Positions 9,276-17,835 are shown, numbered from the stretch's first letter. The stretch is 64,000 nt of DNA from JAGQKC01 sp965223675 (GCA_965223675.1 OZ245013.1:3968001-4032000); one strand, 5' to 3'. The notes: generated from the sequence alone by a model not told the origin. Translations and numbers: made by a program.

Positions 9276-10178
9276 ATGTCCAAGATTGATGAAGTTCGGG
9301 TCAGAGCTCCGGCGAAAGTAAACTTGATTCTCAAGGTTCTTGGGCGTTTGCCAAATGGCTATCATGAATTATGGTCAATGATGCAGACGGTTGATCTGTT
9401 TGATCACCTGCAACTACGAGAAGCATCCCCTCACCACAACATTCAGTTGATATGCCAGATGGGCGATGTACCTCAAGGGAACGACAATTTGGTGTATCGT
9501 GCTGCTGAGCTTGTCATGAAAAAGGCAGGTCTTGACGTGGGTATCGAAATTCATCTTGAAAAACATATTCCAATGGGAGCCGGGTTAGGAGGAGGGAGTA
9601 GTGATGCTGCAGCGACAATTTTCGGACTCGTTCAACTGTTTCAATTGCCGTGGTCGTCGTCTGAGATGGCAGATCTTGGAGCGCAGTTAGGAAGTGATGT
9701 CCCATTTTTTTTCTACGGCCCTCAGGCGATTATCCGTGGTTGGGGTCACGAAGTGGTTCCGCTATCGATGACTGGGTTGTTGTGGATTGTGCTGGTCAAC
9801 CCTGGATTCCCAATCGATACAGGGTGGGCGTATCAGCAGTTGTCACAGTCGCGAGTACAGGTGCCTTGTGTGTCTGTTGCACTAAATTCTTTGGGCCAGA
9901 GAAATGATTTGAGTGTTTATGATGTTCTCCCGCTCATAGAAAACGACTTCGAGTCGGCGCTCTTTCCAGCTACTCCTCGCCTTGGGAAGATCAAGGCCCA
10001 GTTACTTGCTCTAGGAGCCGACGTCGCTTTGCTATCGGGTAGTGGTTCGACAGTCTTCGGGGTATTCTTGGAAAAGGAAAGAGCAGAGAAGGCCATGCGA
10101 GCAATGGCAGATGATCGACAGTCACAGGTATTTTGCGTAGTGACTGGCTCTTCAGGACTTGCACTCGTTCAGGATTAG
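9276..10178 (+). CDS. ispE: 4-diphosphocytidyl-2-C-methyl-D-erythritol kinase
   Basis: GHMP-family kinase that phosphorylates CDP-methylerythritol in the non-mevalonate isoprenoid pathway. The N-terminal motif RAPAKVNLILKVLGRLPNGY and the ATP-binding loop PMGAGLGGGSSDAAA are both present, plus the third GHMP motif LLSGSGSTVFGVF near the C-terminus. I chose the ATG at 9276 (MSKIDEVRV), with AAAGG at 9261-9265 at good spacing; the ATG at 9267 is too close to that site, and the in-frame GTG at 9237 lies inside an inverted repeat. prs, rplY and pth follow in the same direction, a common grouping of housekeeping genes. Confidence 0.93.
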   Translation: MSKIDEVRVRAPAKVNLILKVLGRLPNGYHELWSMMQTVDLFDHLQLREASPHHNIQLICQMGDVPQGNDNLVYRAAELVMKKAGLDVGIEIHLEKHIPMGAGLGGGSSDAAATIFGLVQLFQLPWSSSEMADLGAQLGSDVPFFFYGPQAIIRGWGHEVVPLSMTGLLWIVLVNPGFPIDTGWAYQQLSQSRVQVPCVSVALNSLGQRNDLSVYDVLPLIENDFESALFPATPRLGKIKAQLLALGADVALLSGSGSTVFGVFLEKERAEKAMRAMADDRQSQVFCVVTGSSGLALVQD

Positions 10179-10340
10179 GTCATAATAAACAGAGAATGTA
10201 ATGCAGCCCTCTAGGCCTAAGGGCCAGAGTTCTTTGTTGACAACATGGTAAAGACAGATTTACCTTATCAGGCTTTGCTGAATGCGAGTAAAAGTCTTTC
10301 ACGCATGTCAAGGTTTGTGTGCTGTTCCTAAAGGTGATGG

Positions 10341-11282
10341 ATGTCTAAAGCGTTGAAATTATTCACGGGAAATTCTAATACGGCCTTGGCGAAAGAAATA
10401 TCTGCGTATGTTGGCCAAGAGTTGAGTGATGCGACCGTCACCACGTTTAGTGATGGTGAAATCCGAGTCAGGATTGAGGAGAATGTTCGAGGAGCGGATG
10501 TCTTTCTCATTCAATCCTGCTGTGCTCCAGTTAACACATCGATCATGGAATTATTGATCATGCTAGATGCCGTAAAGCGATCTTCAGCTTCCCGGATCAC
10601 TGCGGTCATTCCTTATTATGCCTATGGCCGGCAAGATCGAAAAGATCAGCCACGAGTGCCGATTAGTGCAAAATTAATGGCAGATCTTATTACAGCGGCA
10701 GGTGCCCAACGAATACTGACGATGGATCTTCATGCGGGTCCTATACAAGGATTTTTTAATATTCCGGTGGATCATCTGTACGCGACCCCGGTATTATTGG
10801 AACATTTCCAAAAAGAGAACTATAAAGATGTCGTTGTCGTTTCACCGGATGCCGGCGGTGTGGAGCGGGCTCGAGCATTTGCCAAACGGATAGACGCGGC
10901 CCTTGCGATTATTGATAAACGACGAGAAGTGGCTAATAAGGCAGAGGTGATGAATATCATCGGTGAAGTCAAAGGGAAACGTGTGCTCCTGTTAGATGAT
11001 ATGATTGATACAGCTGGTACCATTGTCCAAACGGCTCAGGCCTGTATCGATAACGGAGCTTTGAGCGCGATTGCAGGGTGTACGCATGCAGTGTTATCAG
11101 GGCCAGCTCTTGATCGATTAGAAAACTCTTGTTTAAGTGAAATTGTGGTGACGAATACGATTCCGCCCGATGGTAGGGAACAACAGTGTTCCAAGCTTCG
11201 TACCTTATCAGTGGCATCGCTGCTAGGAGAGGCAATTTTGAGGATTCATCGTGAAGAGTCGGTGACGTCCTTATTTGTTTAG
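10341..11282 (+). CDS. prs: Ribose-phosphate pyrophosphokinase (PRPP synthetase)
   Basis: Makes 5-phosphoribosyl diphosphate from ribose 5-phosphate and ATP for nucleotide, His and Trp synthesis. The 313-residue protein matches class I enzymes: KLFTGNSNTALAKEISAYVG at the start, the ATP and flexible-loop region YYAYGRQDRKDQPRVPISAK, the metal site DLHAGPIQGFF and the PRPP loop VLLLDDMIDTAGTI. An AAAGGTG site precedes the ATG at 10341. The 162-base gap after ispE contains a TTGACA at 10237-10242 that could be a -35 element, but I see no good -10 partner. Confidence 0.96.
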   Translation: MSKALKLFTGNSNTALAKEISAYVGQELSDATVTTFSDGEIRVRIEENVRGADVFLIQSCCAPVNTSIMELLIMLDAVKRSSASRITAVIPYYAYGRQDRKDQPRVPISAKLMADLITAAGAQRILTMDLHAGPIQGFFNIPVDHLYATPVLLEHFQKENYKDVVVVSPDAGGVERARAFAKRIDAALAIIDKRREVANKAEVMNIIGEVKGKRVLLLDDMIDTAGTIVQTAQACIDNGALSAIAGCTHAVLSGPALDRLENSCLSEIVVTNTIPPDGREQQCSKLRTLSVASLLGEAILRIHREESVTSLFV

Positions 11283-11395
11283 GCATTTTGCTCATGTTCT
11301 TTTTGCAAGAACTCGCTGACAATTTTGGATAGCATAGTAGTAAGCAAGTAGAGCATTCATTGATCGTACATTTGAGTTAAAGTGAGGGAATTTCG

Positions 11396-12121
11396 ATGAA
11401 ATTTGAACTTAGCGCTGAAAGAAGAGAAAAAGCAGGAAAAGGACCAGCTCGTGAATTGCGACGTAATGGCAAAATCCCGGCAGTATTATATGGAGGTGGA
11501 AACTCTCTGTTATTGTCGATAAATCCCAAGGATGCTCGGGATGTCATACTGTCTCAGGCTGGCCATACAGGCCTCTTGACTGTTCAGGTGACAGGAAATG
11601 GAAAACAAGAACAACGGATTGCGGTCTTACAAGACTACCAAATTGATCCGATTGTAGGGACCATCCTCCATGTTGACCTGTTTGAAGTGTCTATGGATAA
11701 ACCGCTTCGAGTCAAAGTCCCGGTGACGATAGTAGGCGAGACTCCTCTTGGTGTGAAGGAAGGCGGAGTACTCCAAAATGTGCTTCGCGAGCTTCATATT
11801 GAGTGCCTGCCTGCCAAGATTCCAGATCATGTCGAAGTTGATCCCTCAAATTTACAAGTCGGGCAAGGTATTCATGTGAAAGATGTGACCGTACCAGAGG
11901 GAGTGAAGGTTTTAGATGATGCCGAATTAATGGTCACGCATGTTGTGACGAAGATGTCTGAGGCTAAGTTAGAAGCTCTGCTTGCTCGTGAGACTCAAGA
12001 AGGTGCGACTCCTGCAGATCCCAAGGCTGCTGAGGAGAAGGGTAAGACAGAAGCTGCTGCCGCAGCCCCGGCAGCGGCGGAGGTCAAAGGCGACAGCAAA
12101 GGCAAGGAGGAAAAGAAATAG
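11396..12121 (+). CDS. rplY: 50S ribosomal protein L25/general stress protein Ctc family
   Basis: Binds 5S rRNA in the large subunit. The 241-residue form is the long Ctc/TL5 type: an L25 domain (ELSAERREKAGKGPARELRR to about residue 95), a second beta domain (about 98-190, with VPVTIVGETPLGVKEGG and VDPSNLQVGQGIHVKDVTVP), then a low-complexity Ala/Lys/Glu tail (about 200-241). The ATG at 11396 has GTGAGGG upstream. The pth gene follows after three bases, and the purine-rich end of this gene holds the pth ribosome-binding site, so the two are likely translationally coupled. Confidence 0.95.
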   Translation: MKFELSAERREKAGKGPARELRRNGKIPAVLYGGGNSLLLSINPKDARDVILSQAGHTGLLTVQVTGNGKQEQRIAVLQDYQIDPIVGTILHVDLFEVSMDKPLRVKVPVTIVGETPLGVKEGGVLQNVLRELHIECLPAKIPDHVEVDPSNLQVGQGIHVKDVTVPEGVKVLDDAELMVTHVVTKMSEAKLEALLARETQEGATPADPKAAEEKGKTEAAAAAPAAAEVKGDSKGKEEKK

Positions 12122-12124
12122 CTT

Positions 12125-12706
12125 TTGCTGTGTATCGTTGGCCTTGGTAATCCGGGTTCCCAGTATTCGATGACCCGTCACAATATTGGGCGGATGGTTG
12201 TTGAGCGTTTCGGGCGAATACAAAGCATCATCTTTGACCAAGATCCTCAAGCTTTTCTAGGGGCCGGTACCATTGGTACCCAAAAGGTTCGCCTTGTTCT
12301 TCCTCAAACTTGGATGAATCAAACGGGAGTCGTTGTCAATGACCTTCTCCACCGTTTTGCAATCCCTAGTCAAGATCTTATTATCGTCTATGATGATTTG
12401 GATTTAAACTTTGGAGTCTCACGCATCAAAACCCGAGGAGGTGCGGGAGGGCATAATGGCGTTCGTTCCATATTGGCCTGTATCAATACTGATCAATTTT
12501 GTCGTTTGAAAATCGGTATTGGCCATCCACCCCCGGGTATCGACATGGCTGATTATGTACTTTCACCTTTTTCTCCTTCAGAGTATTCGTCCCTTGAGAG
12601 AGTTCTCTCTCATTCAGTCGATGCACTTGAGACGCTGGTGCTTGACGGAGCTGCCGTGGCGATGAACCGATTCAATGCGCGACCGAGACCGGAAACAGAA
12701 GCCTAA
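12125..12706 (+). CDS. pth: Peptidyl-tRNA hydrolase
   Basis: Releases tRNA from prematurely dropped peptidyl-tRNA. The 193-residue protein has the Pth N-terminus CIVGLGNPGSQYSMTRHNIG with the catalytic His, the tRNA-binding segment LPQTWMNQTGVVVNDL, the catalytic Asp in VYDDLDLNFG and the loop RGGAGGHNGVRSI. The start is a TTG at 12125, because no ATG or GTG fits before CIVGLGNPG; AAGGAGG at 12104-12110 is 14 bases away, somewhat long, so initiation may depend on coupling to rplY. Confidence 0.93.
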   Translation: MLCIVGLGNPGSQYSMTRHNIGRMVVERFGRIQSIIFDQDPQAFLGAGTIGTQKVRLVLPQTWMNQTGVVVNDLLHRFAIPSQDLIIVYDDLDLNFGVSRIKTRGGAGGHNGVRSILACINTDQFCRLKIGIGHPPPGIDMADYVLSPFSPSEYSSLERVLSHSVDALETLVLDGAAVAMNRFNARPRPETEA

Positions 12707-12724
12707 GTGTGTTCTGAAAGCATA

Positions 12725-12754
12725 GATCGAACCTATAAAGTGCTAGGTTCGATC
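12725..12754 (+). other. Perfect 11-bp hairpin downstream of pth
   Basis: GATCGAACCTA (12725-12735) and TAGGTTCGATC (12744-12754) are perfect arms around an 8-base loop, starting 19 bases after the pth stop. The stem is strong, but no T-run follows, so it is not a textbook intrinsic terminator. It could stabilise the ispE-pth mRNA end or act as an operator for the downstream rpsF promoter. Confidence 0.6.
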
Positions 12755-12871
12755 CATGGGATTATAAAATGAGTGAAGTTGTAGAAAGTGGTAGACGAGT
12801 GTACCATGCAGTCAATATACCGTCTTGATATCTTGGTCTTAGGTTCAGAATTTTGGACATAACTCATTGGT

Positions 12872-12899
12872 TTGACACTTTCTTTTTACCTGTGATACC
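12872..12899 (+). promoter_or_regulatory. Candidate sigma-70 promoter for rpsF-ssb-rpsR
   Basis: A consensus TTGACA (12872-12877) is followed after 16 bases by GATACC (12894-12899), a weak -10 preceded by a TG extended element (12891-12892). It lies about 60 bases before rpsF in an otherwise empty 255-base gap. The -35 is exact; the -10 is poor, so confidence is moderate. Confidence 0.45.
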
Positions 12900-12961
12900 G
12901 TTTCATCTTTGTCCCCCCGAGTAGACGTAAATATCTAATAGATCTTGTTGAGGGTAACTAT

Positions 12962-13324
12962 ATGAAGTTCTATGAATCCGTGTGCATAGTGTCTCCTTCT
13001 CAAACAGATGAGGAAATTACAAAGTTGATAGAAAAAATTCAAGAGACAGTCGTCAGAGCTGGAGCCTCCGTGCTCAATATCATCAATGAAGGGAAAAAGA
13101 AATTGGCCTACGATATTCAGCACGAGCGACGTGGAACGTATCTCATCGTACAATTTGAGGGTAAAGGGAATGCGGTGAGTGAGTTAGAACGCTTCCATAG
13201 GATGGAAGATGGCATTATGAAGTTTTTAACAGTGGAGATTGCAGCGGAAAACCTGAAAGCAGCCACGCAAGAAGCTGAGAATACAGAAGTAGGAGCGGGG
13301 ACATCAGATGGTCGGGTTCAATAA
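12962..13324 (+). CDS. rpsF: 30S ribosomal protein S6
   Basis: Binds 16S rRNA with S18 in the platform of the small subunit. The 120-residue protein shows the S6 pattern: MKFYESVCIVSPSQTDEEIT, the conserved GKKKLAYDIQHERRGTYLIV and LERFHRMEDGIMKFLTV. The tail after residue 100 is acidic and Ala/Glu rich, common in S6. GAGGG precedes the ATG at 12962. The 3' end overlaps ssb by 17 bases. In many bacteria rpsF, ssb and rpsR are one operon and S6:S18 can regulate it; no such leader motif was identified here. Confidence 0.96.
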   Translation: MKFYESVCIVSPSQTDEEITKLIEKIQETVVRAGASVLNIINEGKKKLAYDIQHERRGTYLIVQFEGKGNAVSELERFHRMEDGIMKFLTVEIAAENLKAATQEAENTEVGAGTSDGRVQ

Positions 13325-13709
13325 GGTCATTCTTATTGGAAATCTTACGAGAAATCCAGAACTTCGTTATACTCCAAGTGGGACTCCCGTCGTCAATTTC
13401 CCTCTAGCGGTCAATCGACGTTACAAGCAAGCAGATGAGCCCAAGGAGGAGGTGTGCTACGTCGATATTGTCGTATTTGGACGTCAGGCCGAACATTGCG
13501 GACAATATTTAAGCAAGGGAGATGGCGCGATTGTTGATGGTCGTCTACAGCAGCGTCGTTGGGAAACTGAAGAGGGACAAAAACGCAGCAAACATGAAGT
13601 CGTGGCTCAAAACGTGACTTTTATGCCCAAGCGTAGTTACCAGCAGGGTAGTGGTGAGGCAGATACGGCAGAAGAACCTTCGTATGATTCAGAATATTAT
13701 TCTTCCTGA
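13308..13709 (+). CDS. ssb: Single-stranded DNA-binding protein
   Basis: Coats single-stranded DNA in replication, repair and recombination. The OB-fold begins FNKVILIGNLTRNPELRYTP and continues with TPVVNFPLAVNRRYK and YVDIVVFGRQAEHCGQYL. At 133 residues it is short, and the C-terminal linker is small. The end is SYDSEYYSS, without the usual acidic DDxIPF tip that recruits partner proteins, which is unusual for SSB and either real or a sign of a second canonical SSB elsewhere. It starts inside the end of rpsF, so translation is coupled. Confidence 0.92.
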   Translation: MVGFNKVILIGNLTRNPELRYTPSGTPVVNFPLAVNRRYKQADEPKEEVCYVDIVVFGRQAEHCGQYLSKGDGAIVDGRLQQRRWETEEGQKRSKHEVVAQNVTFMPKRSYQQGSGEADTAEEPSYDSEYYSS

Positions 13710-13733
13710 GGATAGATTAAAGAGGGGGTAGTT

Positions 13734-13961
13734 GTGGAACGTGGACGACTTTTTCAACGACGTCGACTGTGTCGGTTTTGTCATGACAGTACACCCTTAG
13801 ACTACAAGGATGTGGGGTTACTCAGAAATTTCCTGACAGAGCGTGGACGTATTATTCCTCGACGTACATCTGGGAATTGCTTAAGGCATCAACGACGACT
13901 TACTGTTGCGATTAAGCGGGCTAGACAGATTGCCATCCTATCGTTTGCAGAAGAACGCTAG
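13734..13961 (+). CDS. rpsR: 30S ribosomal protein S18
   Basis: Small-subunit protein paired with S6. The 75 residues include RRRLCRFC, DYKDVGLLRNFLTERGRIIP and the C-terminal signature SGNCLRHQRRLTVAIKRAR. The CxxC near residues 13-16 plus the Cys/His in CLRH suggest the zinc-type (C+) form. The start is a GTG at 13734 with AGAGGGGG upstream. rplI, often the next gene in such operons, is not present; a YceD-family gene follows instead. Confidence 0.95.
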   Translation: MERGRLFQRRRLCRFCHDSTPLDYKDVGLLRNFLTERGRIIPRRTSGNCLRHQRRLTVAIKRARQIAILSFAEER

Positions 13962-13990
13962 GAGTTCTGTTCTATTTTGCTCATCGCAAA

Positions 13991-14608
13991 ATGTTACGGC
14001 ATGAGGCATCGGGTGTGAGCGTCATGATGAAGAAAAAAGTGCCCTCGGTCCCGACTTCGTTGAATTTCTCGATTCAAGACATTCCGAAAGAAGGCTTTCA
14101 CTTAAATTGTGAAGTGAGTCAAGATGAGCTGGAACTCACTCCCGACGAAGGACGAGTTCTTGGCACCCTTCACTTGGACTGTGATGTGTGTCATGGCCCT
14201 GACGGGGTATGCGTCAAAGGGACCTTGTCTGGCGCTATTTGTCGTGAATGTGTCCGATGTCTGGCAGAATACCAAGAGCGAATTGTTCTTCCCTGCCTAG
14301 GAGTTTTTCAAAATGAACAGTTCAAGCCGCAGTCATCCACTGTGGTGCTTGACGAAGAATTATCTGAAAGTGGTTTTGAGCAAATCGAGGAAGTCTATCC
14401 CTGTCAAGATAATCACATTGAGTTAGCCACGATGTTGCGTGAACAGTGTATCCTTGGTACACCTATTCAAAGGCTGTGTCAGTCTGACTGTAAAGGGTTG
14501 TGTCAGCATTGTGGAATCAATCTCAATCAGAAATGTTGTACGTGTGGCGAGGCCGTGAATTTTTCTCCGATGGTCGTGGCCCTGCAGCAATTGAAAAAAA
14601 AGTTATAA
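13991..14608 (+). CDS. YceD/DUF177-family protein
   Basis: The family (YceD, DUF177) is usually encoded just before rpmF, as here, and is linked to 23S rRNA maturation or accumulation in plants and bacteria. The 205-residue protein has the typical Cys motifs: CRECVRC in the middle and RLCQSDCKGLCQHCGINLN near the end, followed by another CC-CxC group. These could bind zinc. The frame opens at 13991, but ATGs at 14024 and 14027 are also possible starts, since none has a clear ribosome-binding site. The gene leads into rpmF-plsX-fabH, the standard arrangement. Confidence 0.88.
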   Translation: MLRHEASGVSVMMKKKVPSVPTSLNFSIQDIPKEGFHLNCEVSQDELELTPDEGRVLGTLHLDCDVCHGPDGVCVKGTLSGAICRECVRCLAEYQERIVLPCLGVFQNEQFKPQSSTVVLDEELSESGFEQIEEVYPCQDNHIELATMLREQCILGTPIQRLCQSDCKGLCQHCGINLNQKCCTCGEAVNFSPMVVALQQLKKKL

Positions 14609-14685
14609 GATTTCTTGGGAATACCGTGAAGCTTTGTCACTAAAAATAGTGGGCATCCCCCTTAGACTAGGAAGGTGAATTGACC

Positions 14686-14868
14686 ATGGCCAATCCGAAA
14701 CATAAAATATCGCGTGCGCGTCGAGATAAGAGACGAGGACAAATCAAACTTTCCCCTCCCAATCTCTCCCTCTGCCCCCAATGTCATGAACCAAAGCTTC
14801 CTCATACCACGTGCCTTAATTGCGGTACCTATAAGGGGATGGCCATCATTGCGGTTGAAGAAGGCTAA
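14686..14868 (+). CDS. rpmF: 50S ribosomal protein L32
   Basis: Large-subunit protein of 60 residues. It begins MANPKHKISRARRDKRRGQ and has a zinc-ribbon of CPQCHEPKLPHTTC and CGTYKG, the four-Cys form. The ATG at 14686 is preferred over the upstream TTG at 14680 because AGGAAGGTG (14669-14677) is then eight bases away. plsX follows after 47 bases; rpmF-plsX-fabH linkage is widespread and couples ribosome and membrane lipid synthesis. Confidence 0.97.
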   Translation: MANPKHKISRARRDKRRGQIKLSPPNLSLCPQCHEPKLPHTTCLNCGTYKGMAIIAVEEG

Positions 14869-14915
14869 CTCCTCATGTCTTCCAATCTTGTGACTCTCTA
14901 ACTTTCACAAGGACT

Positions 14916-15947
14916 ATGAAAATCGCACTTGACGCCATGGGAGGTGATTTTGGACTGGCCCCTCTCGTCGATGGTGCGATGCAAGCGGCACGGGAACTTG
15001 GTGACCAAATTGTCTTGGTTGGGGATCAAGAGAAGATTCGAGCTCACCTTGATACAGTGAAGGGGAAAATCTCTTCACTCGATATTTGTCATGCTTCTCA
15101 GACTGTCGGGATGCATGAGCTGCCAGCTTCAATCGCGAGAAAAAAACGTGACTCCTCGATCTGGGTGGCCACGAATCTTGTTAAAAGCGGAGATGTTCAA
15201 GCAGTCGTGAGCGCCGGCAATACTGGTGCAACCATGGTCTCTGCATTTTTTCTCTTAGGGTCGATTGAGGGGGTAGAACGTCCAGCCATATGTGCGAGTC
15301 TTCCCACACGGCAAGGGAATGCGGTGATGTTGGATGTTGGCGCAACCGTAGACTGCACGGCGCAACAGCTTTACCAGTTTGGTATCATGGGCAATGAATA
15401 TGGGAAGCATGTCTTAGAGCTTGCGAAGCCACGGGTAGGGATTTTGAGCATTGGAGAAGAAGATACGAAAGGGAACGAAGTCACCAAAGAAGCCTTTCGA
15501 CTGTTGAAGCAAAGTTCGATAAATTTCATAGGTAATATTGAAGGTCGTGATGTATACAGTGGGAACGCCGATGTGATCGTCTGCGATGGTTTTCTAGGAA
15601 ATGTGGCCTTGAAAATTTCTGAGGGCCTCGCTGACGCAATCAAAAAAATGTTGATGAAAGAGATTGCGCAATCTAAGCTTGGACGATTGACCTATTTGTT
15701 TGTTGCCGGTCCGTTGCTACGTTTGCGACGACGTACGGACTATGCAGAGTTTGGTGGCGCGCCATTGCTAGGAGTCAATGGTATCAGTATGATTTGCCAC
15801 GGTCGTTCTTCAGCAAAGGCGATCAAGAACGCCATTTGTCGTGCTCATCGGTTGGCTGATGGTGGATTTGTTGACCAGCTCCGTGTTGATATTGCTGAGG
15901 GGCTTAAGGTCTCCATGCCTGAAAACTCATCAGTTGTTCAGCCATGA
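14916..15947 (+). CDS. plsX: Phosphate acyltransferase PlsX
   Basis: Makes acyl-phosphate from acyl-ACP for glycerolipid synthesis. The 343-residue protein starts MKIALDAMGGDFGLAPLVDG and has the glycine-rich motif VVSAGNTGATMVSAFFLLG, the segment LSIGEEDTKGNEV and a C-terminal FGGAPLLGVNGISMICHGRS. The family length is about 330-350. Its last four bases overlap the ATG of fabH (ATGA), indicating coupling. It should work with a PlsY acyltransferase not in the window; the PlsC further along handles the second acylation. Confidence 0.96.
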   Translation: MKIALDAMGGDFGLAPLVDGAMQAARELGDQIVLVGDQEKIRAHLDTVKGKISSLDICHASQTVGMHELPASIARKKRDSSIWVATNLVKSGDVQAVVSAGNTGATMVSAFFLLGSIEGVERPAICASLPTRQGNAVMLDVGATVDCTAQQLYQFGIMGNEYGKHVLELAKPRVGILSIGEEDTKGNEVTKEAFRLLKQSSINFIGNIEGRDVYSGNADVIVCDGFLGNVALKISEGLADAIKKMLMKEIAQSKLGRLTYLFVAGPLLRLRRRTDYAEFGGAPLLGVNGISMICHGRSSAKAIKNAICRAHRLADGGFVDQLRVDIAEGLKVSMPENSSVVQP

Positions 15948-16918
15948 GAAGTCAGATTCTCGGAACCGGGTCGTATATTCCCAGTCGTATTCTGACGAAT
16001 GCTGACCTTGAAAAGATGGTTGAGACGTCCGATTCCTGGATCGTGGAACGAACAGGAATTCGAGAACGACGGTTAGCTGCTCCAGACGAAGCCTGCTCAG
16101 ATTTAGCTTCGAAGGCTGCGCAAAAGGCATTAGCCCAGGCTGGCCTACAAGCTACACAGCTCGATCTCATTATTGTGGGTACCTGTACAGGAGATGCCCC
16201 ACTTCCATCCACGGCGTGTCTTGTTCAGCAGCGAATCGGCGCCACGCGAGCGGCGGCATTTGACCTGAATGCGGCCTGCTGCGGTTTTGTGTATTCCCTG
16301 GCTTTAGCTGATTCGTACATCAAAACGGGACTGAAGTACGTTCTTGTCATCGGGGCCGAAGTCATGTCCTCGATTACGGATTGGACAGACCGCAATACCT
16401 GTGTCTTATTTGGGGATGGGGCTGGCGCCGTGATCGTGGGGAAGGCTATTGGAGATGAGGGCATTCTCTCCATACATCTTCATGGCGATGGAGATCATGC
16501 GGAATTGATACAAGTGCCTGGTGGAGGTTCACGTTACCCAGCTTCGGAACAGACGATGAAAGAGAAATTGCAATTTGTCAAAATGAAAGGGAATGAAACC
16601 TTTAAAGTGGCCGTGAAGACCATGGAGGAAGCCGTCAAAGAAGCCTTGACTTTCAACAGCCGAACTATTGATGATGTTGATGTTTTTGTGCCTCATCAAG
16701 CCAATATTCGAATCCTTAAGGCGGTCGCTCAACGACTAAAATTTCCATTGGAAAAAACTGTCGTCAACCTTGATCGATTTGGGAATACGTCCGCGGCATC
16801 CATTCCCTTGGCACTCGATGAGGCCGTCGTTGCCGGTCGGATTCGTTCTGGAGATCTCGTGCTCCTAGCAGCGTTTGGTGCGGGATTGACTTGGGCTTCC
16901 GGGCTTATTCAGTGGTAA
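15944..16918 (+). CDS. fabH: 3-oxoacyl-ACP synthase III
   Basis: Starts fatty acid synthesis by condensing acetyl-CoA with malonyl-ACP. The 324-residue protein has the catalytic Cys in FDLNAACCGF (C112), His in VFVPHQANIRIL and Asn in FGNTSAASIPLAL, plus the C-terminal AFGAGLTWASGLIQW. All three catalytic residues are intact. It overlaps plsX by four bases. The next gene, an enoyl reductase, is 101 bases away. Confidence 0.97.
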   Translation: MRSQILGTGSYIPSRILTNADLEKMVETSDSWIVERTGIRERRLAAPDEACSDLASKAAQKALAQAGLQATQLDLIIVGTCTGDAPLPSTACLVQQRIGATRAAAFDLNAACCGFVYSLALADSYIKTGLKYVLVIGAEVMSSITDWTDRNTCVLFGDGAGAVIVGKAIGDEGILSIHLHGDGDHAELIQVPGGGSRYPASEQTMKEKLQFVKMKGNETFKVAVKTMEEAVKEALTFNSRTIDDVDVFVPHQANIRILKAVAQRLKFPLEKTVVNLDRFGNTSAASIPLALDEAVVAGRIRSGDLVLLAAFGAGLTWASGLIQW

Positions 16919-17019
16919 AAGAATCAATGATTGGACGAAGTGCGAAAACGAGTTGAGTCAGGTACGAATGCGGGTGTCGTAACCGAAGGTGCTAACTACT
17001 TGATCAGAATGAGGGAGCC

Positions 17020-17835
17020 ATGACTGAAGACATCAAACCGTTAGAAGGGGAGTGGGCGTTAATATTAGGAGCATCGAGCGGGTTTGGAGAGTCCGTTGCC
17101 TTGGAATTGGCTTCTTTAGGGTTAAATATCTTCGGGGTCCATCTGGATCGGAAGACGACGTTGCCGAACGTCGATCGTATTACGAAGGAAATTCGTGATT
17201 TAGGTCGATCTGCGGTATTCTTTAATGCCAATGCGGCCGACCATGATAAACGAAGCGAAATTCTGGCTGCCATTCGTGCCAAGGAAGACGAGTCAGGCAC
17301 TCCTGTCATAATACGAGTCTTATTGCACTCATTGGCTTTTGGAACGTTGAAACCGTTTATTGCTCAATCCCAAGCAGAAGCGGTTTCGAAATCCCAAGTT
17401 GATATGACATTGGATGTCATGGCAAATAGTTTAGTTTACTGGACACAAGACTTAGTCGAACAACAGTTAATGGGCCGAGGCGGTCGAATTTTTTCGATGA
17501 CCAGTGCGGGCGGCGCGCGAGTCTGGCGCACCTATGGCGCTGTTTCAGCAGCTAAATCTGCCTTAGAGTCTCACACGCGACAGCTCGCTCTGGAACTGGC
17601 GCCATTAGGAATTACGGCCAATGCGATTATGGCTGGAGTGACTGATACGCCAGCTTTGCGAAAAATCCCTGGGTCTGATGAAATGATTGATCTTGCGAAA
17701 CGTAAGAATCCGTCCGGGAGGTTGACGTTACCAAATGATGTGGCTGATGCCATTGGACTGTTAAGTCAGCCGAAGAGCCAGTGGATTACCGGAAATGTCA
17801 TCTGCGTCGATGGCGGAGAATTTATTGTTGACTAG
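17020..17835 (+). CDS. Enoyl-ACP reductase, SDR type with FabI/FabL-style active site
   Basis: Probably performs the last reduction of each fatty-acid elongation cycle. The 271-residue SDR protein has a nucleotide loop GASSGFGESVALELA (from residue 17) and the active-site pair Y172 and K179 in TYGAVSAAK, spaced Y-x6-K. That spacing is typical of FabI and FabL, not of the Y-x3-K of FabG-like SDRs. The substrate-loop region TDTPALRKIPGSDEMIDLA resembles Bacillus FabL. It lies between fabH and fabD. A role other than enoyl reduction is unlikely given context. The TAG stop lies inside the terminal repeat of the element at 17832-17948. Confidence 0.85.
   Translation: MTEDIKPLEGEWALILGASSGFGESVALELASLGLNIFGVHLDRKTTLPNVDRITKEIRDLGRSAVFFNANAADHDKRSEILAAIRAKEDESGTPVIIRVLLHSLAFGTLKPFIAQSQAEAVSKSQVDMTLDVMANSLVYWTQDLVEQQLMGRGGRIFSMTSAGGARVWRTYGAVSAAKSALESHTRQLALELAPLGITANAIMAGVTDTPALRKIPGSDEMIDLAKRKNPSGRLTLPNDVADAIGLLSQPKSQWITGNVICVDGGEFIVD

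Noticed and set aside
10236..10265. TTGACA before prs as a promoter
   Set aside because: No acceptable -10 at 16-18 bases; kept only as a remark in the prs entry.
13962..13990. Expected rplI after rpsR
   Set aside because: No L9-like frame is present; the next gene is a YceD-family protein, so rplI must be elsewhere.
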